The translations under genes were made by a program, and so were the position numbers. A stretch of DNA of 64,000 nucleotides from Actinomycetes bacterium (lineage in GTDB: Bacteria; Actinomycetota; Acidimicrobiia; Acidimicrobiales; JABEUL01), in the NCBI GenBank assembly GCA_021852345.1, contig JAJZNL010000014.1, positions 1 through 64,000 on the forward strand, given 5' to 3'. The notes below the pieces were generated by a model, which saw nothing but the letters and a program-made list of their open reading frames with translations, did no database searches and was not told the origin of the DNA. The stretch's first letter is position 1. The number at the start of each line of letters is the position of its first letter. This document shows, in pieces, positions 38,266-48,174 of this stretch.

Positions 38266-39231
38266 TCAAAGTATATTAAACAACTTCCAAATTTGCTTAC
38301 TTACGGGCGTCATAAGGTTTAATTCCTCATAGAGTTTTCGTACTTTAGTCAAAGCAACTTTTGTTTCTTCACTATGGTTCTTATTTTCCCTGTAAGCCTC
38401 TCTGATTACTTCTTTGGGAATATTAAACTCTTCAATCACCTGTTTGGGTGCTTGAAGCATCATTTTTGCCATAGATCCCAAAATAATAGGAACGGCTACG
38501 GAAACTACCGTGGTAGAAATGAAATTCAACTTCGGTACGTTCAGCTTGAGATAGTGCCGCGCAAAAGAAAGATGCCTTGCTTCTTCGGTTACATGAATTT
38601 TCATTATTGTTTTAAGGAGGGGATGGATCTGATTATCCGATTTTAGGGCTTTACGTTGTAAGTAGTCGATCGGATCTTCGCCGCCCAAAACAAAAAAGAA
38701 AAATAAGCTCGGAAAGTATCCGCCAAGTTTGATAATCAATGATGTTCCGAAAAGGTCCAGTCTCGAAAGCCCTTTTATTTCTAAACCGGTTCGATTTACA
38801 AATTCTTGAAACATTAATGAATGTTGTGCCTCTTCAATAACCTCATGGTATGCGTATCTAAATTCAGGCGAATTATTCGGAAGTTTTGCAGCATACTCAA
38901 GTAACCCCCGTTTAAGTATTGATTCAAACTGCAAACCATATTTCATACGTATTGCCACAGAATACAGTCCAAGCCGATCCTTTGCTGAATTATCCAAATC
39001 TTTATACCAACTAGTATCACCTATTGGATCCAAGTATCCATTCTCTAATATCCAGTCGCCATTTTCCAACGTAATTTGCATATCGTCGGATTCCCAATCA
39101 ATATCTTCGTAAGCTCCAAAATGTTTATCTATGCTCTGTTTAGAGAGCCGTTGAATCAAGGCGTGATATTTTTGCAACAAATTGCCGTCAACGGAGACTT
39201 CTTCGTCTAAATTTGAAATTGTATCTGTCAT
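38266..39231 (-). CDS. AurF-like diiron protein (putative oxygenase)
   Basis: A 321-residue four-helix-bundle protein of the AurF/p-aminobenzoate N-oxygenase superfamily. Iron-ligand motifs are visible: FRYAYHEVIEEAQHSLMFQEF near 125-145 and KIHVTEEARHLSFARHYL near 210-228, plus an upstream Glu in GLQFESILKRGLLEY near 100. The start is 31 bp after the TetR gene, so the two form a minus-strand operon. Members oxidise aryl amines or, in many actinobacteria, are uncharacterised; a redox partner is needed. The tandem dyads upstream of the TetR gene and a third copy near the ferredoxin gene hint at that partner. A membrane-like hydrophobic patch (SLFFFFVLGG) is present. Confidence 0.78.
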   Translation of the reverse strand: MTDTISNLDEEVSVDGNLLQKYHALIQRLSKQSIDKHFGAYEDIDWESDDMQITLENGDWILENGYLDPIGDTSWYKDLDNSAKDRLGLYSVAIRMKYGLQFESILKRGLLEYAAKLPNNSPEFRYAYHEVIEEAQHSLMFQEFVNRTGLEIKGLSRLDLFGTSLIIKLGGYFPSLFFFFVLGGEDPIDYLQRKALKSDNQIHPLLKTIMKIHVTEEARHLSFARHYLKLNVPKLNFISTTVVSVAVPIILGSMAKMMLQAPKQVIEEFNIPKEVIREAYRENKNHSEETKVALTKVRKLYEELNLMTPVSKQIWKLFNIL

Positions 39232-39262
39232 CTGTCTTTCCTAACTTATTCTTAAATTTGTT

Positions 39263-40096
39263 TTATTTTGAATAGATGTTGACTCCACTGTCTATGGCTA
39301 TTCCTTCAAATCCCGACCAAATTAAATTCACCAGATAATCCACCATTCGCTGTCGGCTGAGTATCTTATGTTCGATCCACCATTCGGTAGCCTGTCCAAC
39401 CATACCGATAATGGAATTGCCCCAAAGTTCTGCGGGTCCAGTATCCATGTTGTAATGATGCAAAAATTCGTCAAGCGAAACAGATACTTGTTTGGCAATT
39501 ATTGTTACAAAGCTATTGCTTAAGGTGGATTTGGATAAATTCTGCTTTAAGAAAAAGTAAAGATTTTGATTTTGCTCCATAAAGCATACATAGGCATATA
39601 TAGCTGAAGTGATTACTGCTCTAGGATCATTAAAAATCGTCTCCATTCCATAAGTAAGAGCTTTATTCACCTCTGATGTAATCGAATGTTCCGAATACTC
39701 ACTTACTGCAGCTATTAATCCATCTCTGTCTTTAAATACCTTATAAATTATTGGTTTTGATACTCCAGCTTGAGCTGCGATCTGCTCCATTGAACACGAA
39801 GGCCCATATTCATCAATAGCAATTATTGCAGCCGTTAAGTAGTTTATCTTTTTTTCTTCCAGCGTCATATGTTTTTTCTTTGGCGATAGCTGATTCAGTT
39901 TCGTTGTTGCTTCAATTACCTTTTCGGAAACATCTTCAACTTTCGTGATCATGTTATCAACGACGGGTTGAACAACCTTGTCGATAGAATTTTTTATTAC
40001 TTGCGATTTGGTTCTTTTTGGATCGATCCCAGTGTTGTCTTCGGAAATCGATAGTATCTCTACGCCTTCAAGAGACGATGGTTTAATTTTACTCAT
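39263..40096 (-). CDS. TetR-family transcriptional regulator with N-terminal extension
   Basis: A 277-residue repressor. The HTH (SCSMEQIAAQAGVSKPIIYKVFKDRDGL) lies at about 98-127, unusually far in, because the first 78 residues form a polar helical extension (VVQPVVDNMITKVEDV) not found in ordinary 190-220-residue TetR proteins. The ligand-binding half is helical, as expected. The start codon at 40094-40096 abuts two GTTAC-N5-GTAAC dyads, so autoregulation is likely. Its probable target is itself and the AurF-like gene downstream. Confidence 0.85.
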   Translation of the reverse strand: MSKIKPSSLEGVEILSISEDNTGIDPKRTKSQVIKNSIDKVVQPVVDNMITKVEDVSEKVIEATTKLNQLSPKKKHMTLEEKKINYLTAAIIAIDEYGPSCSMEQIAAQAGVSKPIIYKVFKDRDGLIAAVSEYSEHSITSEVNKALTYGMETIFNDPRAVITSAIYAYVCFMEQNQNLYFFLKQNLSKSTLSNSFVTIIAKQVSVSLDEFLHHYNMDTGPAELWGNSIIGMVGQATEWWIEHKILSRQRMVDYLVNLIWSGFEGIAIDSGVNIYSK

Positions 40097-40127
40097 GTTA
40101 CATATTGTAACAGTTACTTGGAGTAAC
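40097..40127. promoter_or_regulatory. Tandem GTTAC-N5-GTAAC operators at the tetR start
   Basis: Two perfect dyads, GTTACATATTGTAAC (40097-40111) and GTTACTTGGAGTAAC (40113-40127), 16 bp centre to centre, immediately upstream of the tetR start codon. The spacing of about one and a half helical turns and the location fit cooperative binding by a TetR dimer pair. Only one other copy of this motif was noticed in the window (52783-52797). Confidence 0.75.
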
Positions 40128-40367
40128 CTTTGTGTTTTAATATAAAATTTTTATCATTTGAGACAGAATGGATATATACGTAGTGGTTTAATGACTAAGA
40201 GTGGTTTAAGTATGAATTCTTTATAATACTTATTGTTCATTTTAAATATGATAAGTTCTATATACATAATTTATTGGTTATCGGTTCGGTATGGATTTAA
40301 AGCTCTGTTGAGCAGTTGATTGCGATTGGTTCGACTTATCTCCATGCGGTTGGTAAAAATGTAAATT

Positions 40368-40442
40368 GGGCCGTTGGCGCAGTCTGGTTAGCGCACTTGC
40401 ATGACACGCAAGGGGTCACAGGTTCAAATCCTGTACGGCCCA
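40368..40442 (+). tRNA. tRNA-Val (anticodon GAC)
   Basis: Acceptor GGGCCGT pairs with ACGGCCC (40435-40441), discriminator A; anticodon stem CTTGC/GCAAG with loop ATGACAC giving GAC; T arm with GGTTCAAATCC. CCA is not encoded. Confidence 0.96.
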
Positions 40443-40912
40443 CTATTAATTTTTTAGCAGAGCTCAACGGGTAGCTAACGGATGATACCTGAGGGTATTT
40501 CTTTAAGATTGTTACATTTTTTGAGAGTCTTGAACAAATATAAACTTTGATAATTGTACGAGTGGTTCTCTATAATTTTTTGCAAAGGGTTTGGCAGAAT
40601 TTCAAAGTTGAGAATCGCAGGGGTGAATTTAGCAATCGTCGCAAACACTAAACTAATTTTTAAATGCTACAGATATTGGATTTCACACAATTAGTACGTT
40701 CCAAAAGCTGGCGGTGGCTTTGAGCATACTTGTCGTTTAACTTGCTGAAGTTAGCTGACATTGATAGGCTTATATATTGATTTTGTGTGATCTAAATCCG
40801 TTAAATAGCTCAAGTATTTCCGCTAGCATTAATAAATATTTCACAATTAAGTATTCGATTATCCGATCTTAGGATTAGAACAACTTATTCGAATTGATAA
40901 AGGAGAGGTCGT
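40443..40912. other. Intergenic stretch after tRNA-Val
   Basis: The 470 bp between tRNA-Val and the FabZ-like gene are AT-rich with no open frame I would call and no strong hairpin. The fabZ ribosome binding site AAAGGAGAG lies at 40898-40906. Confidence 0.5.
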
Positions 40913-41329
40913 ATGGACCCAAAGCTAGTAATACCTCACAGGGAGCCATTCTTATATGTCACAGATGTTACCGAGATTATAAACATGGAATCTGCGAAAG
41001 GAGTTTTGAGATTAACAGGAGAGGAGTGGTTTTTTAAAGGACATTTTCCGAACAGACCGACTATGCCGGGTGTCTTAATGGTTGAGGCATTGGCTCAGTT
41101 GGGTGCTTTCGTTGTATTATCCGAAGAAAAGTATAAGGGCAAGCTACCATTGTTTGGTGGTATTGATAAAGCCAGATTTCGACAGCAGGTTTTGCCCGGA
41201 GATACTTTAGATCTTGAGGTTAATCTAGGTAAGATGGGGTCTAAAGGTGGAACGGGGATGGGTGTCGCACGAGTCAACGGAAAAATCGCCTGTCAAACAC
41301 AGATGTTATTCATATTGGTAAACGGATAA
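40913..41329 (+). CDS. fabZ: 3-hydroxyacyl-ACP dehydratase (FabZ-like)
   Basis: Hot-dog fold dehydratase of 138 residues in fatty-acid synthesis. It has the FabZ hallmarks PHREPFLYVTDV near 8, WFFKGHFPNRPTMPGVLMVEALAQLGA (catalytic His and Glu in the GHFP and EA segments) and GIDKARFRQQVLPGD. Length is normal. A strong AAAGGAGAG precedes ATG. No lpxA or lpxD follows, as expected in a Gram-positive lineage; the xthA gene starts 18 bp after its stop, so they may be co-transcribed. Confidence 0.9.
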   Translation: MDPKLVIPHREPFLYVTDVTEIINMESAKGVLRLTGEEWFFKGHFPNRPTMPGVLMVEALAQLGAFVVLSEEKYKGKLPLFGGIDKARFRQQVLPGDTLDLEVNLGKMGSKGGTGMGVARVNGKIACQTQMLFILVNG

Positions 41330-41347
41330 GATGTCTTTTATAATACG

Positions 41348-42199
41348 GTGAACGGCTATAGAATCGCAAGTTGGAACGTTAATTCCCTTAAAGCTCGGAT
41401 TGAACTCGTCAAAAATTGGCTGGTAATTAACGATGTTGATATATTATGCCTACAAGAAACGAAGCTACATGATACTTCTTTTTTAGAGTATGCACCCACA
41501 TTTGAAGGTATGGGGTTTAAAACATATCATAATGGGATCGGACAGTACAACGGCGTTGCTTTATTCTCAAAAAAAGAGCCGGTAAGGATACATATGGGCT
41601 TTAGCCATAACGATGAACCGAATATGGGTGTCGATTATCCGGAATGTCGATTGATAAAAGCATATTACGAAAATCTTATAATTTACAATGTTTATGTTCC
41701 AAACGGCAGATCTCTTGAAGATATACATATGCAATTTAAGCTTAAATGGTTGCGCCAACTACGAGCCGAACTTGAATCCGAATTAAAATTACAAGCTGAC
41801 AAAACAATTGTTGTTTGCGGCGATTTTAACATTGCGCCGGTGAATGATGATGTTAAAGATATCGAGCTTATGACAAACTCAACACATGTTTCAGAACCTG
41901 AACGCCAGGCTCTCAGAGATATTGAATCTATGGGTTTTATAGATGTCGGATTATCGTATGCTTTGAAGTATGAAACCGAGTCTAAATTTCGATTTACATG
42001 GTGGGACTACAGGCAGTTGGCTTTTCAAAAGAATGACGGGATGCGAATAGATCTGTTCCTTGTATGGAATAAGTTAACTGATGGTAATGGTGACCGTATC
42101 TTTGAATTGGTCACATCGTATGAAACGCACAGAGATGCTAGGAAAAAATCTAAGCCATCTGATCATGTTCCAATCGTAATAACTTTAAATTTGACTTAA
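41348..42199 (+). CDS. xthA: Exodeoxyribonuclease III
   Basis: AP endonuclease and 3'-5' exonuclease for base excision repair, 283 residues. Motifs: RIASWNVNSLKAR near residue 5, LCLQETKL (metal Glu), NVYVPNGR (catalytic Tyr/Asn), CGDFNIAPVNDDV (Asp, Asn), RIDLFLVW and the terminal SDHVPIV (Asp-His pair). The start is GTG at 41348; TATAAT lies three bases upstream, too close for its own promoter to produce this message, so reading from the fabZ transcript is more likely. It is of ordinary length. Confidence 0.95.
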   Translation: MNGYRIASWNVNSLKARIELVKNWLVINDVDILCLQETKLHDTSFLEYAPTFEGMGFKTYHNGIGQYNGVALFSKKEPVRIHMGFSHNDEPNMGVDYPECRLIKAYYENLIIYNVYVPNGRSLEDIHMQFKLKWLRQLRAELESELKLQADKTIVVCGDFNIAPVNDDVKDIELMTNSTHVSEPERQALRDIESMGFIDVGLSYALKYETESKFRFTWWDYRQLAFQKNDGMRIDLFLVWNKLTDGNGDRIFELVTSYETHRDARKKSKPSDHVPIVITLNLT

Positions 42200-42459
42200 T
42201 TGCCGCATTTAAACGATTTAATCTTAAAGTATTTGGCTATGGCGATATAATTAACTTTGATTGAGATCAACCATACATCGGTTGCACTTAAAATTTAAGA
42301 CTTACACATAGCTTTCTTAATAAAATTATTGGTTTCTGTCCTATCACTATTTATGTTGCCGAAAGATAATAGCTATTTGAAAAATGTATAAGATAACTGA
42401 TTTTTTATCTTTGTGATCACATTAAAATTGATAGTGTGTCTTAGATAAAGGAAACAAAA

Positions 42460-45400
42460 TTGAATACTCAACAAAGCGATTTCGACAAATTTTCAACAGG
42501 TGCTTTTGGTCCCAACGCGTGGCTCATAGAAGAGCTATACCAATCTTTTTTGAGTGATCCTAGTTCGGTAAGTGAAAATTGGCGGGAATTTTTTAAGGAC
42601 TACCAGGGACTACGGGGGACTCCCAGTCAAGCCAAGGCAGTCAATAGTTCTATACAGGAGGCCATTTTAGCCCCAACTGTTCCAATCGAGATAGATAAAG
42701 ATGTTGTCGCCTTAAAGGGACCGCTGGGCCTTATTGCTACCAATATGGAACAGAGTTTGACAGTCCCGACAGCAACTTCCGTGCGGCCTATGTTCGCAAA
42801 GCTATTAATTGAGAACCGAGCTCTGCTTAATGAGTATACCAGCAACTTTTATGGAATAAAGATATCCTATTCGCACATTATTTCTTTTGCTATTGTAAAG
42901 GCATTGATCAAATTTCCGTCCATGACAAGTATTTTTGTATCTAAATTTGATGGCAAACAAAATGGGGTCAAAAGAAATGAAAATTTTGGGATAGGAATTG
43001 CCGCAGATTCCAAACGTAAAGATGGAAGCAGAATTTTGTATGTACCTTGCATTAAAAATGCAAATTTACTCAGTTTCGATCAGTTCGTTGGCGCCTATGA
43101 AGACCTGATTCGTAAGGCGAAGTCCAATAAACTTACCGCAGATGATTTTAGTGGCGTAACTGTATCGATAACGAACTTAGCCACCATTGGTACCGAACAC
43201 TCTATCCCCAGACTTATGGCTAATCAAAGTGCCATTATTGGGGTAGGCTCAATTAAGTATGAGCCGTCGTATCAAAGTACAGATTTAAATGTTTTGGCTG
43301 ATCTTAAAATTTCACCGCAAGTCACAATGACCTCTACTTATGACCATCGAACCATTCAGGGGGCCGAATCTGGAGAATTTTTAAATTATATCGATTCTCT
43401 TTTGCGCGGCGATGATAAATTTTATGATGAAATTTTTGATTCATTTAAGGTCATTCACAGACCTTATATGGCTCCTAAACCGGCCAATGAATCTAAGTCG
43501 CATTTCAACTACAACAATGTACAAGCAAGCATGCAAAACTTGATTGTCGCATATAGGGATTTTGGTCATTGTATAGCGAAATTAGATCCATTGGAAATTG
43601 AATTCGGAAGATTCAGAGACAATCTGTCTTTAGAGTACCATAATCTGACAATATTTGATTTGGATAGGATTATTGAATTTGAACCGTATCGCGGACAAAC
43701 CTTAAAGAAGGTTCTAAGTAAAGTACGCAAAGCCTATACATACAATTTGGGAATTGAATTCAGATATCTTATATCGCAGCAGGAGCAGGACTGGTTTATT
43801 GAAAATACCGAGATGGCAGATACCGAACTGACTCAGAACGAAAAACTAAGAATCCTAGACAGGCTTAATGCGGCTGAATCTTTTGAAGCATTTTTACATT
43901 CGCGATACATCGGGCAGAAACGATTCGGGCTCGAAGGTGCAGAATCGGCAATCGTAGTGATAGATAAGTTGCTCAATTCTAAATTGTTTGAAGACAAGGA
44001 GATAGCCGTTTTTGGGATGGCTCACAGAGGAAGGCTAAATTTTCTGGTAAATATTGCTGGAAAATCCTATGGGGATCTGTTTAAACAGTTTGAAGGATTA
44101 ATAGACCCCGATAGCGTACAAGGTTCTGGCGACGTTAAGTACCACAAAGGGGCTCACGGAACATTTGTTACCGTTTTAGGAAGAGAGATAAAGATCGAGT
44201 TAATGAGTAACCCGTCTCATCTTGAGTCTGCATCACCTGTCGCTTTGGGTTATGTGAAAGGCATATTGGATTCCCAAGAAACCACTCACGGCAAGGCGGT
44301 AGGCATATTGTTGCACGGGGATGCCGCCATGAGTGGCCAAGGAGTGGTTTACGAGACCTTTAATTTGGCAAAACTAAAAGGCTATGGCACAGAAGGTACG
44401 ATTCATATAGTTATTAATAACCAGATTGGATTTACAACTTCGCCAGGCGACGGCAGAAGTACATACTACTGTACCGATATAGCAAAAGCTTTTGACGCTC
44501 CTGTTATTCACGTCAATGCCGATAACCCCGACAGTTGCTATCGGGCTGCAGAATTGGCTTCTGAGTACAGAAGACTTTTCCAAAAAGATATCGTAATTGA
44601 TCTTGTTTGCTACAGGCTTCATGGACACAATGAGGGTGATGATCCCAGTTATACGCACCCGCTAATGTACGAAAAAATTGATCGCATTAGAACGGTGAGA
44701 AAACAGTATACCGAACTTTTGATGAGACGTGAAGAGATTACATTAGATCAGGCGGAAGGCTCATTAAAAGAGTTCCAAGATAAATTGCAAATCGCGTTGG
44801 ATGCTACCAGAAAACTGGAACATACGTTGCCGGATTCGATTCCGTTGCCAAAACCTCCGATTGAGCCTGAGGTTCAAGATACATCAATTTCGTCTCAAAT
44901 GTTGATTGACATTAATGAAAACATTTATGCCACAGGCGAAGGATTCAATATCCATCCTAAATTGCTTAGGCAAATCGATGCTAAAAAGAAACTGTTAGCA
45001 GAAGGGGAGATGGATTGGGCTATGGGAGAACTTGCAGCTTACGCTAGTTTAAACTTAGACGGAATTAACGTGAGGCTATCCGGTCAAGACTCTCGACGGG
45101 GAACCTTTAGCCATAGACATGCGGTGTGGGTTGACGTTGTAAATAACCTCGATTATTATCCGCTTTCATCTCTCCAGAATCAAGCTTTTTCGAAGAATAA
45201 ATTAGGAAAAACTGAGGTATTTGATTCTCCGCTTAGCGAATATTCTGTACTGGGATTTGATTACGGTTATTCGCTTTCTTCTAAAGATACGTTTGTTATC
45301 TGGGAAGCACAGTTCGGTGATTTCGCAAACGGCGCACAAATCGTCATCGATAATTTCATAGTCGCAGCCGAAGACAAATGGGATCAGCTATCCAATATTG

Positions 45401-46083
45401 CCTTGCTTTTGCCCCATGGGTACGAAGGACAGGGTCCCGAACACTCGTCGGCAAGATTGGAGCGTTTTTTGGCATTGGCGGCAGGCGGAAATATAGTAGT
45501 TGCCCAGCCTACATCATCTGCTCAGCTATTTCACCTGTTGAGATATCAGGCAATGCATTCCTCGAAGCCTTTAATAGTAGCGGCACCGAAATTTTTATTG
45601 CGCGCAAAGCAGGCCAGATCTTCAGTTGATAGCTTTACTAATGGAGCCTTTAGGCCTTTACTTGGCGATCCGATATTTGACAGCGATTCCAAGGAAGTTA
45701 ACTATGACAATATAAGACGTTTGATTGTATGTTCTGGAAAGATAGGTTATGAGTTAATTCAGCAAAGAGATAATCTTTTGAATGAAAAAACTTTAAAGAT
45801 GCCTACGGCTGTTGTGAGACTTGAGAGGCTTTATCCATTCCCGCGTTCAGATTTTAGCGCTTTGATAAAGAAACTTAGTTCCCTTCAGGAACTAGTCTTC
45901 GTTCAAGACGAACCTGACAATATGGGTACAATGCCTTATTGTACGCCGAGAATTTTAGATTTAATAGGCAACAATGTGTCTTTTTCAAAGATCTCTAGAG
46001 TGGGTTCGGGATCACCGGCAACTGGTAGTGCAGCTATTCATACGCTTGAACAGAAAGAGATTTTAGCAAAGGCTTTTGATTAA
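42460..46083 (+). CDS. kgd: Multifunctional 2-oxoglutarate decarboxylase/dehydrogenase (Kgd/OdhA type)
   Basis: A 1207-residue fusion acting in the TCA cycle. N-terminus FGPNAWLIEELYQSF is the E1o tag, then an acyltransferase (E2) catalytic domain at about 85-335 with MTSTYDHRTIQGAESGEFL (active-site His), and a thiamine-dependent E1 part from about 370 to the end with GMAHRGRLNFL near 519, HGDAAMSGQGVVYETF, VINNQIGFTT, and LLPHGYEGQGPEHSSARLERFL. No lipoyl domain is seen, as in mycobacterial Kgd, which borrows it from E2p. TTG start at 42460 after AAAGGAAAC. It converges with the UvrD-like gene with a 4 bp overlap. Confidence 0.95.
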   Translation: MNTQQSDFDKFSTGAFGPNAWLIEELYQSFLSDPSSVSENWREFFKDYQGLRGTPSQAKAVNSSIQEAILAPTVPIEIDKDVVALKGPLGLIATNMEQSLTVPTATSVRPMFAKLLIENRALLNEYTSNFYGIKISYSHIISFAIVKALIKFPSMTSIFVSKFDGKQNGVKRNENFGIGIAADSKRKDGSRILYVPCIKNANLLSFDQFVGAYEDLIRKAKSNKLTADDFSGVTVSITNLATIGTEHSIPRLMANQSAIIGVGSIKYEPSYQSTDLNVLADLKISPQVTMTSTYDHRTIQGAESGEFLNYIDSLLRGDDKFYDEIFDSFKVIHRPYMAPKPANESKSHFNYNNVQASMQNLIVAYRDFGHCIAKLDPLEIEFGRFRDNLSLEYHNLTIFDLDRIIEFEPYRGQTLKKVLSKVRKAYTYNLGIEFRYLISQQEQDWFIENTEMADTELTQNEKLRILDRLNAAESFEAFLHSRYIGQKRFGLEGAESAIVVIDKLLNSKLFEDKEIAVFGMAHRGRLNFLVNIAGKSYGDLFKQFEGLIDPDSVQGSGDVKYHKGAHGTFVTVLGREIKIELMSNPSHLESASPVALGYVKGILDSQETTHGKAVGILLHGDAAMSGQGVVYETFNLAKLKGYGTEGTIHIVINNQIGFTTSPGDGRSTYYCTDIAKAFDAPVIHVNADNPDSCYRAAELASEYRRLFQKDIVIDLVCYRLHGHNEGDDPSYTHPLMYEKIDRIRTVRKQYTELLMRREEITLDQAEGSLKEFQDKLQIALDATRKLEHTLPDSIPLPKPPIEPEVQDTSISSQMLIDINENIYATGEGFNIHPKLLRQIDAKKKLLAEGEMDWAMGELAAYASLNLDGINVRLSGQDSRRGTFSHRHAVWVDVVNNLDYYPLSSLQNQAFSKNKLGKTEVFDSPLSEYSVLGFDYGYSLSSKDTFVIWEAQFGDFANGAQIVIDNFIVAAEDKWDQLSNIALLLPHGYEGQGPEHSSARLERFLALAAGGNIVVAQPTSSAQLFHLLRYQAMHSSKPLIVAAPKFLLRAKQARSSVDSFTNGAFRPLLGDPIFDSDSKEVNYDNIRRLIVCSGKIGYELIQQRDNLLNEKTLKMPTAVVRLERLYPFPRSDFSALIKKLSSLQELVFVQDEPDNMGTMPYCTPRILDLIGNNVSFSKISRVGSGSPATGSAAIHTLEQKEILAKAFD

Positions 46084-48113
46084 TTAAAAAGGCTTACAAC
46101 ATTAATTTCGGTCTCGGAATGTAATATCTGTTTAATCAGTTTTAGCTGATCTGGTTTTAGAGTAGAACTTATAAGCGATTGTACAGCCTTGTTTGTATTT
46201 GGGTTGTTCTTGATTAACAGGGCAATTTCAATATCTTTTAAAATATCTTCTGCTTTGCAATTCATGGATTTAGCTAGCTCGGTTCGGAATATGTTTAAAT
46301 TTGACGCCTTGTGTCTTTCCGAAATCGAAATATGTATACTAGGTTCCTTTTCTTTTAAAATCTTTTTTAGATCATTTATATTGTTTAAGGCTGTAGCGGT
46401 CTCTGGTCGACTCGGACTCGTTACAAAGTCGATTAAAAACGGCGAAATCTGTCGTTTTTCGAGTTTTGATTTGACCATCCGCTGTCTTGACCACGTAATG
46501 TAGAGATCCGCTTTAGCTCTGGTTACGGCGACATAGAATAAATTTATTTCCTCTTTATATCGACTATTATCGGTTTTGGAACCTATGAATTCTTTGGAAT
46601 AGCCTTTCGACAGAGGTACTAAGCCGTCCTCAACTCCGATTAAGATAACGGTGTCGTATTCAAGTCCTTTTGCCGAGTGAAACGTTCCAATTCTCACACC
46701 GTCACCATTATCCAAATCCTCGAATTTTTCCAACGAGACCCATCTCATGAATTCCGAATAGGTCATGGCTGCGTCAAAAGACAAGGCCGCATTCATCAAT
46801 TCTCGGATTAGATCAAAACTGTTTTTAAGTTTGGTAGATAGTTCGTTTTCTTCAACAAATTCCGTTACATCAACCAAAACAGTTTTTAGCAAGGTTTTGT
46901 TGTCGTAAGTGGATAAGTTCTTAGCTATCAGCAAGCCAATATTTGTTCTTGAATTTTTGGTTGCGATTGGAATGCCCTTTGACATCAAGAAAGCTTTCAT
47001 ATCGTTTATCAACTGATTGGTTCTTGCAAGAACGGCTATGTCTTTGAAATTAGTTCCTTGCGAATGTTTCGATTTAATTAGTGCCAATACCGTATGCATT
47101 TCGTCAATGTCGTCGGCGGTATGTAATATATGGGTCGAATTGGCAACCAAATCAACCTCAGCTTCTGTGCCTAAATTCGCGTCTATGTATCGATTTAAAA
47201 ATTTCTGTGAATTAGAAGCGATCTGAGGGTTGGATCTATAGTTATTTGTTAAGTAGACAACATTTGAGTTTTTGTTGTCTATTAATTTATAGATTAAATC
47301 TGGGTTAGACCCGTTGAACTGATAAATGGATTGATTTGGATCGCCGACTGCACAAAAGGTATCTCTTTTATTCAGCAAAAAACTTAAAAAATGATATTGC
47401 TGTTGATTAATGTCTTGAAACTCATCGATGAAAATATCCTTAAACCTAAATCTCAATCCTTCAGCCAATTTCCAGTCTGACTTGACATATCGTATCAGCG
47501 TAGGGATGATATCGTCGATTTCAATTAAATACCTTTTTTGCTTTACCGTTTCAGCTTGTTTAAAAAGATTATATAGAAATTGATTATCGAACTTAAGATT
47601 GTTATAATGAGAGATGTCTGCTAGTTCTACGTTTTCTTGACAATTGATTTTTGCCATGTGGAAAACAGAGAGTATTCGGCTGACATTGGTGTCGATCTGC
47701 TTTATGGTACTGTAAGCAAGCTTAAGACTGTCAGCCGTTTCCTTGATAAGAGTGGTTTGGTCATCTAAAACTTTTAAATCTGGCTGCTGTCGGTTTCTTC
47801 TTAATTGAAGTAATTCTGACAGGGCTACAGAATGAAAGGTACCAGTCCTCACGGATTGTCTAATGCCTAAAGAAAACAATCGATCCTTAAGTTCAATCGC
47901 GGCTTTTCTGGTGAAGGTTAAGACTACGGAACGATCCAGTGAAATAGTTTCAGTAATATGTTGATAAGCAACTCTTTTGGTAAGTACGCTAGTCTTGCCC
48001 GATCCTGCACCGGCCAATATTAATAGTGGCGTATTCGTAGTTGTTACCGCAAAGCGCTGTTGTTCATCCAATCCTGACAACAGATACTGTGCGGTTGCAT
48101 TAGCTGATACCAT
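46080..48113 (-). CDS. UvrD/PcrA-like SF1 DNA helicase
   Basis: A 677-residue superfamily 1A helicase. Motif I LILAGAGSGKTSVLTKR near 30, Ia SVVLTFTRKAAIELKDR, motif II DIFIDEFQDINQQQYHF, motif III AVGDPNQSIYQFNGSNPDL, motif IV YLTNNYRSN, motif V IGTFHSAKGLEYDTVILIGVEDGLVP and motif VI LFYVAVTRAKADLYITWSR. All the catalytic parts are present; it is somewhat shorter than PcrA or UvrD1 (near 720-770) and closer to the UvrD2 group, which carries an HRDC domain, though I cannot see a clear one here. It is divergent from the thioesterase gene. Confidence 0.9.
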   Translation of the reverse strand: MVSANATAQYLLSGLDEQQRFAVTTTNTPLLILAGAGSGKTSVLTKRVAYQHITETISLDRSVVLTFTRKAAIELKDRLFSLGIRQSVRTGTFHSVALSELLQLRRNRQQPDLKVLDDQTTLIKETADSLKLAYSTIKQIDTNVSRILSVFHMAKINCQENVELADISHYNNLKFDNQFLYNLFKQAETVKQKRYLIEIDDIIPTLIRYVKSDWKLAEGLRFRFKDIFIDEFQDINQQQYHFLSFLLNKRDTFCAVGDPNQSIYQFNGSNPDLIYKLIDNKNSNVVYLTNNYRSNPQIASNSQKFLNRYIDANLGTEAEVDLVANSTHILHTADDIDEMHTVLALIKSKHSQGTNFKDIAVLARTNQLINDMKAFLMSKGIPIATKNSRTNIGLLIAKNLSTYDNKTLLKTVLVDVTEFVEENELSTKLKNSFDLIRELMNAALSFDAAMTYSEFMRWVSLEKFEDLDNGDGVRIGTFHSAKGLEYDTVILIGVEDGLVPLSKGYSKEFIGSKTDNSRYKEEINLFYVAVTRAKADLYITWSRQRMVKSKLEKRQISPFLIDFVTSPSRPETATALNNINDLKKILKEKEPSIHISISERHKASNLNIFRTELAKSMNCKAEDILKDIEIALLIKNNPNTNKAVQSLISSTLKPDQLKLIKQILHSETEINVVSLFN

Positions 48114-48174
48114 AAATAATTTTTTTGGGGACCGAAATCAATAAGTATAATTTAACCTATATTAAACTCTATAT

